Assembly (NCBI RefSeq): GCF_001969265.1 | Contig: NZ_CP019304.1 | Span: 4,977,569 to 5,041,568, forward strand | Length of the DNA: 64,000 nt | Direction of reading: 5' to 3' | From: Arthrobacter sp. QXT-31 | Lineage (GTDB): Bacteria > Actinomycetota > Actinomycetes > Actinomycetales > Micrococcaceae | Part shown: positions 61,353-64,000 of the stretch, piece after piece | Layout of the letters: each line of letters begins with the position of its first letter | Numbering within the stretch: the first letter of the stretch is position 1 | Made by a program: the position numbers and the translations under genes | Notes under the pieces: model-generated | Database searches by the model: none | What the model saw: only the letters and a program-made list of their open reading frames with translations | Told to the model about the DNA's origin: nothing

Positions 61353-62138
61353 GTGCGCAGAATCTACCACCGCTGCGAAAGAGACAACCACGTCAAAGAA
61401 CTGCTGGACGAACTGTCCGAGTTCACCGCCGTCGCCCCGACCGACCCAGCCACCGCCTTCTGCAGCATCACGCTGATCCAGCGGAAGAAACCAGTGACCG
61501 TGGCCCGCAGCGAAGACAGCGCAGGCCACCTGGACGAAACCCAGTACGCAGCCGGTGACGGACCCCGCCTGGCAGCAATCCTTCAGCAGACGATTGTGCA
61601 TCTCCCTGATATGACGGTCGAGGAACGCTTACCCGGCTTCACCGCGGTAGCCCTGGAAGCCGGGGTAGGATCCAACCTGTCGGTCCCGCTGATCCTGGAA
61701 GGAGAAGCCGAAGCAGGCCTGAACCTGCACTCCACACGGCCCCACGGCTTCACCAGTGAAGACATCAGCCTGGTCGAAACGTATTTATATCATGCGTCCA
61801 AGGCACTGCGCCTGGCCGTTCGGATCAGCCAGCCCGCCGAGGCGAAGGCCCACCTCATTGCCGCCATGGAATCCCGGACCACCATTGACCTGGCCACCGG
61901 CGCGATCATGGCGCAGAACCGTTGCAGCCAGGCCACAGCCATGAAGATCCTGAAAATCGTTTCCAGCACCCGGAAGATAAAACTCCGGGACATCACCGCA
62001 TCAGTAGTCGCCTCCGTTTCCCAAGACCCAGCGTCCGGACGCACTTCGACGCTTAAGACCCGGGGAAACCTTGGTCGGCCCCGGCTTGACGGAACCCCGG
62101 TTGTCGGCAGGCAACGCCAACGGTGGTGTCAGGCGTAG
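61353..62138 (+). CDS. GAF-ANTAR domain protein 2
   Basis: A 261-aa protein, GTG start. GAF-like region: ATAFCSITLIQRKKPVTVAR, YAAGDGPRLAAILQQTIVHL, SNLSVPLILEGEAEAGLNLH. ANTAR: HLIAAMESRTTIDLATGAIM then AQNRCSQATAMKILKIVSSTRKIKLRDITASV. Related to the protein at 57769 but on the opposite strand. The GAF N-terminus is short by 20-30 residues compared with its relative, so the start may be disturbed by the adjacent recombinase stub. Cys of GDGPC is Arg here. Confidence 0.88.
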   Translation: MRRIYHRCERDNHVKELLDELSEFTAVAPTDPATAFCSITLIQRKKPVTVARSEDSAGHLDETQYAAGDGPRLAAILQQTIVHLPDMTVEERLPGFTAVALEAGVGSNLSVPLILEGEAEAGLNLHSTRPHGFTSEDISLVETYLYHASKALRLAVRISQPAEAKAHLIAAMESRTTIDLATGAIMAQNRCSQATAMKILKIVSSTRKIKLRDITASVVASVSQDPASGRTSTLKTRGNLGRPRLDGTPVVGRQRQRWCQA

Positions 62139-62216
62139 TTTTCCGGGGGTTGGACGGAAGGGGGCCCGCGAGCCCGGCGGGGATCTGACCTCCCTCGTCG
62201 CGGCACTGGTCGCCTG

Positions 62217-62651
62217 TCAGCGCACACCCGGCCGTGCACGACCCCAGTCCGCTGCTTCATCGAAGGGCAGGCAAACCCCAGGGCCGCCGGGCAGGGCTTC
62301 CACGGGTGCCGGCCTGGTCGGTCGTGCATGAACTGAGTACGAGTGTCCTTTGTGCGGTCGTTCCCTGGGTTTGAAGAGTGGCAGGTCATCGGGGTCGTGG
62401 ATGCCGTTCAGATGGGCCAGCAGCGCCTGCCCGGGCTGACCGGGGTTGCGGGCCAGATGATCCAGTAAGGACGTGCGCGTATCGGGATCAAGACCGGGCT
62501 GGGCCAGAATTTCCCCGATCAGCCGGTTGAGCTGGAATTCCAGAAGCCCCTCCCGGGCCGCCGGCGGCACGTCGGGCCCAGCGGGGACTTGTGGTCTTCC
62601 GGTGGCCGCGGTGTGCTGGCCGGGGCCCCCGGTTGTGGCGTGCAGCGTCAT
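62217..62651 (-). CDS. Hypothetical protein, 144 aa
   Basis: ATG 62651 lies eight bases after AAAGGA; ATG 62657 is too close. A low-complexity start, then GLLEFQLNRLIGEILAQPGL then DPDTRTSLLDHLARNPGQPGQALLAHLNGI, which look helical, then a Pro/Arg-rich end. No family recognised. Confidence 0.5.
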   Translation of the reverse strand: MTLHATTGGPGQHTAATGRPQVPAGPDVPPAAREGLLEFQLNRLIGEILAQPGLDPDTRTSLLDHLARNPGQPGQALLAHLNGIHDPDDLPLFKPRERPHKGHSYSVHARPTRPAPVEALPGGPGVCLPFDEAADWGRARPGVR

Positions 62652-63204
62652 GATCATGTCCTTTCGCCGGCGCCGGCCTCCCGGTCGCGTACGTGACCGT
62701 TCGCACCGGCGGCGTTGCCAGTAGTCCCCGGTCTGCATGAGGATCACACCAAAGTGGTTGTCGTGGGCCCATTGTTCGGGCTCAACCGGGGAAATTCCCG
62801 GCGCACCTTGGGGACTGGGCCGCCCTCCCCTCGCCCGCACCGGGGCTGCCGGGTGCTCGACCCGCCTTGGGCCCTGCAGGGAAAGTGCTCCGTTCATTTG
62901 CGGCCAAGCCGGGGCGGCTGAGCCTGCGCTAACAGTGGGGGCCGTGGACTGACGTCAGCACACCTTTCGTGGATTGGCTGCTGGGATGGGGTATTTTGGA
63001 CGTCCACTCCGCCCGGCGGCGGTAGGGCGTGCCAGGGAGTTCATTAAGAACCAGTCGGTCTTCATGGGAGGGCTCCCCGATGACCAACCTCATGCTGTCG
63101 GCCGTGCCGTTGTCTTTCCAGGGTTGCCCGATCACACCAACTGCACCGCACAGTATCCACCCGGCCAGCACGCGCCATCCCTGGAGGAAACAGGGAGGTA
63201 CTTT
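62652..63204. other. Gene-free stretch downstream of the TetR gene
   Basis: A minus-strand frame at 62929-63171 (VLAGWILCGAVGVIGQPWKD) lacks a ribosome site and I could not support it. Otherwise nothing recognisable. Confidence 0.35.
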
Positions 63205-63882
63205 TCAGCGTGGCGTGGCTGCCGCCAAGGCCTCCTGGATGAGGTGGCGCGCGGCGGCCTGCGCCAACCGTGGGGCGTCGTGATCCGGCGTGGGCATACC
63301 GAGAGCCTGCGCCCCCTCCATCAGGAGCGCAAGTGTTCCAGCGAGCCCGTCCGGGTCGGCGGCGCCGGCCTGCCGGGTCATGAGGCGGATCCACTCCAGT
63401 ACGCCGGCCCTGTGCTCTGCAATCCTTGAGTGCACGGCGCTGCCCGCGCCGGCCTCTGCGGACGCCTTCTGGAACGCCGCTCCCCGGTACTCCCCCGGGT
63501 GTCCTTCCCAAAGCAGGGCATCGAACATGGCTGTCAGACGGTCGGCCGATGTATCAGTTTCCTGCCCCGCCGCCCGCCGCAGTTCGATTTTCCAGAGCCT
63601 GTCCATCTCATCGAGGTAGGCCAGGACAAGGTGTTCCTTGCTGGGAAAATGCCTGTAGAACGTCGCCTTGGCGACCTCGGCCTCCTCGATGATCCTGTTG
63701 ACCCCCACTCCCCGCAAACCATCAACGTAAAACAAGGCAGCCGCGGTCCGCACGATGCGGTCCCGCACGACGTTGCTTCGGACGTCATTCACTTGACTCA
63801 CGCTCCCTGTCGGGTGGTGCGCCGGAGTCTGCCGCTGCGTCCGTTGCTCTGTTGCGATGTGGTGCGTTGCGTTAGCGGTCAC
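63205..63882 (-). CDS. TetR/AcrR family transcriptional regulator
   Basis: A 225-aa repressor. After a 35-residue polar extension the DNA-binding domain reads RIVRTAAALFYVDGLRGVGV then NRIIEEAEVAKATFYRHFPSKEHLVLAYLDEM. The rest is a helical ligand domain (LIQEALAAATPR at the end). GTG 63882 is the longest start; a start near VNDVRSN is possible. No target gene is visible: downstream is empty and upstream (63883-64000) holds no gene before the window ends. Confidence 0.88.
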   Translation of the reverse strand: MTANATHHIATEQRTQRQTPAHHPTGSVSQVNDVRSNVVRDRIVRTAAALFYVDGLRGVGVNRIIEEAEVAKATFYRHFPSKEHLVLAYLDEMDRLWKIELRRAAGQETDTSADRLTAMFDALLWEGHPGEYRGAAFQKASAEAGAGSAVHSRIAEHRAGVLEWIRLMTRQAGAADPDGLAGTLALLMEGAQALGMPTPDHDAPRLAQAAARHLIQEALAAATPR

Positions 63883-64000
63883 CGCATGAAGTTAAACCGT
63901 GCCTGAATAGCCCTACACCCCCACGCTACGCCCATCCCCTCCCGAGGGGATGGGCACGACCGTGATCAGTTTTGATTTTTGCTTATTGCCCGCGCCCGGA

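Noticed and set aside
62929..63171. 80-codon minus-strand frame downstream of the TetR gene
   Set aside because: No ribosome site and no family; the start region is hydrophobic but the rest is not protein-like.
1..64000. CRISPR arrays, rRNA genes, intact insertion sequences, replication origin
   Set aside because: Looked for and not seen; no regularly spaced repeats, rRNA-like stretches or complete transposase genes.

Overview
The window is high-GC DNA with actinobacterial gene content: ANTAR-domain proteins, a bacterial proteasome activator, DUF3040, DUF4193 and DUF1345 proteins, and many GTG/TTG starts. The mix of sugar-acid, inulin-oligosaccharide and aminosugar-acid catabolism suggests a soil Micrococcaceae such as Arthrobacter or Pseudarthrobacter. 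That assignment is inferred from gene families; there is no rRNA or housekeeping marker here.

The left third (1-17.7 kb) is catabolic. It begins with the end of a zinc alcohol dehydrogenase, a conserved hypothetical gene and a DUF1345 membrane protein, then an MHS-type transporter with a FadR-type GntR regulator (1.9-4.0 kb). Next is a leftward operon (4.1-11.6 kb) with a solute-binding lipoprotein, two ABC permeases, a LacI regulator, a GH32 fructosidase and a GH91 enzyme without a signal peptide. It looks like uptake and intracellular breakdown of difructose anhydride or inulin-derived oligosaccharides; the first permease carries an in-frame TGA. A rightward IclR-controlled cluster (11.7-17.5 kb) has an alcohol dehydrogenase, an MHS transporter, an NADP-type aldehyde dehydrogenase and an HpcH/HpaI aldolase.

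From 17.7 to 33.8 kb the window is patchy and decayed: a small YVTLP-repeat protein, a glycosyltransferase stub beside a flippase, a frameshifted Doc toxin with an intact antitoxin, a frameshifted N5-(carboxyethyl)ornithine synthase, a multiply frameshifted fatty-acid desaturase, two paralogous accessory-type genes and many small hypotheticals.

From 33.9 to 41.3 kb are two divergent transcription units: GntP permease, KDPG aldolase, N-acyl-D-amino-acid deacylase and DSD1-type PLP enzyme leftward; KDG kinase, IclR regulator and RidA rightward. Together they make a complete route from an N-acylated D-aminosugar acid, such as N-acetyl-D-glucosaminate, to pyruvate and glyceraldehyde-3-phosphate. 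A perfect inverted repeat lies between them.

From 43.3 to 56.4 kb is the most striking region, a proteostasis/stress island. It has four Hsp20 genes, a J-domain gene, an HspR-like MerR regulator, a second FtsH, a bacterial proteasome activator, an FMN reductase, a PRC-barrel protein and small proteins. Five promoters share TTGC(A/C)-N17/18-TA(A/T)(A/T)AA directly followed by a 22-bp imperfect palindrome, ATCT(N)5-N4-(N)5AGAT. They precede three Hsp20 genes, a 106-aa gene and a tRNA-Lys/ftsH unit. Three genes here are frameshifted and one is a fusion of a debranching-enzyme N-terminus to a DUF4193 tail. The layout recalls the Gram-negative transmissible locus of stress tolerance, built from actinobacterial parts.

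The right end (56.4-64 kb) has two GAF-ANTAR proteins, small hypotheticals, a serine-recombinase stub, and a second copy of a 90-bp sequence first seen at 22.1 kb that ends in a tRNA 3'-end-like motif. A TetR regulator closes the window. Coordinates marked as frameshifted follow the sequence as given; sequencing error cannot be excluded.
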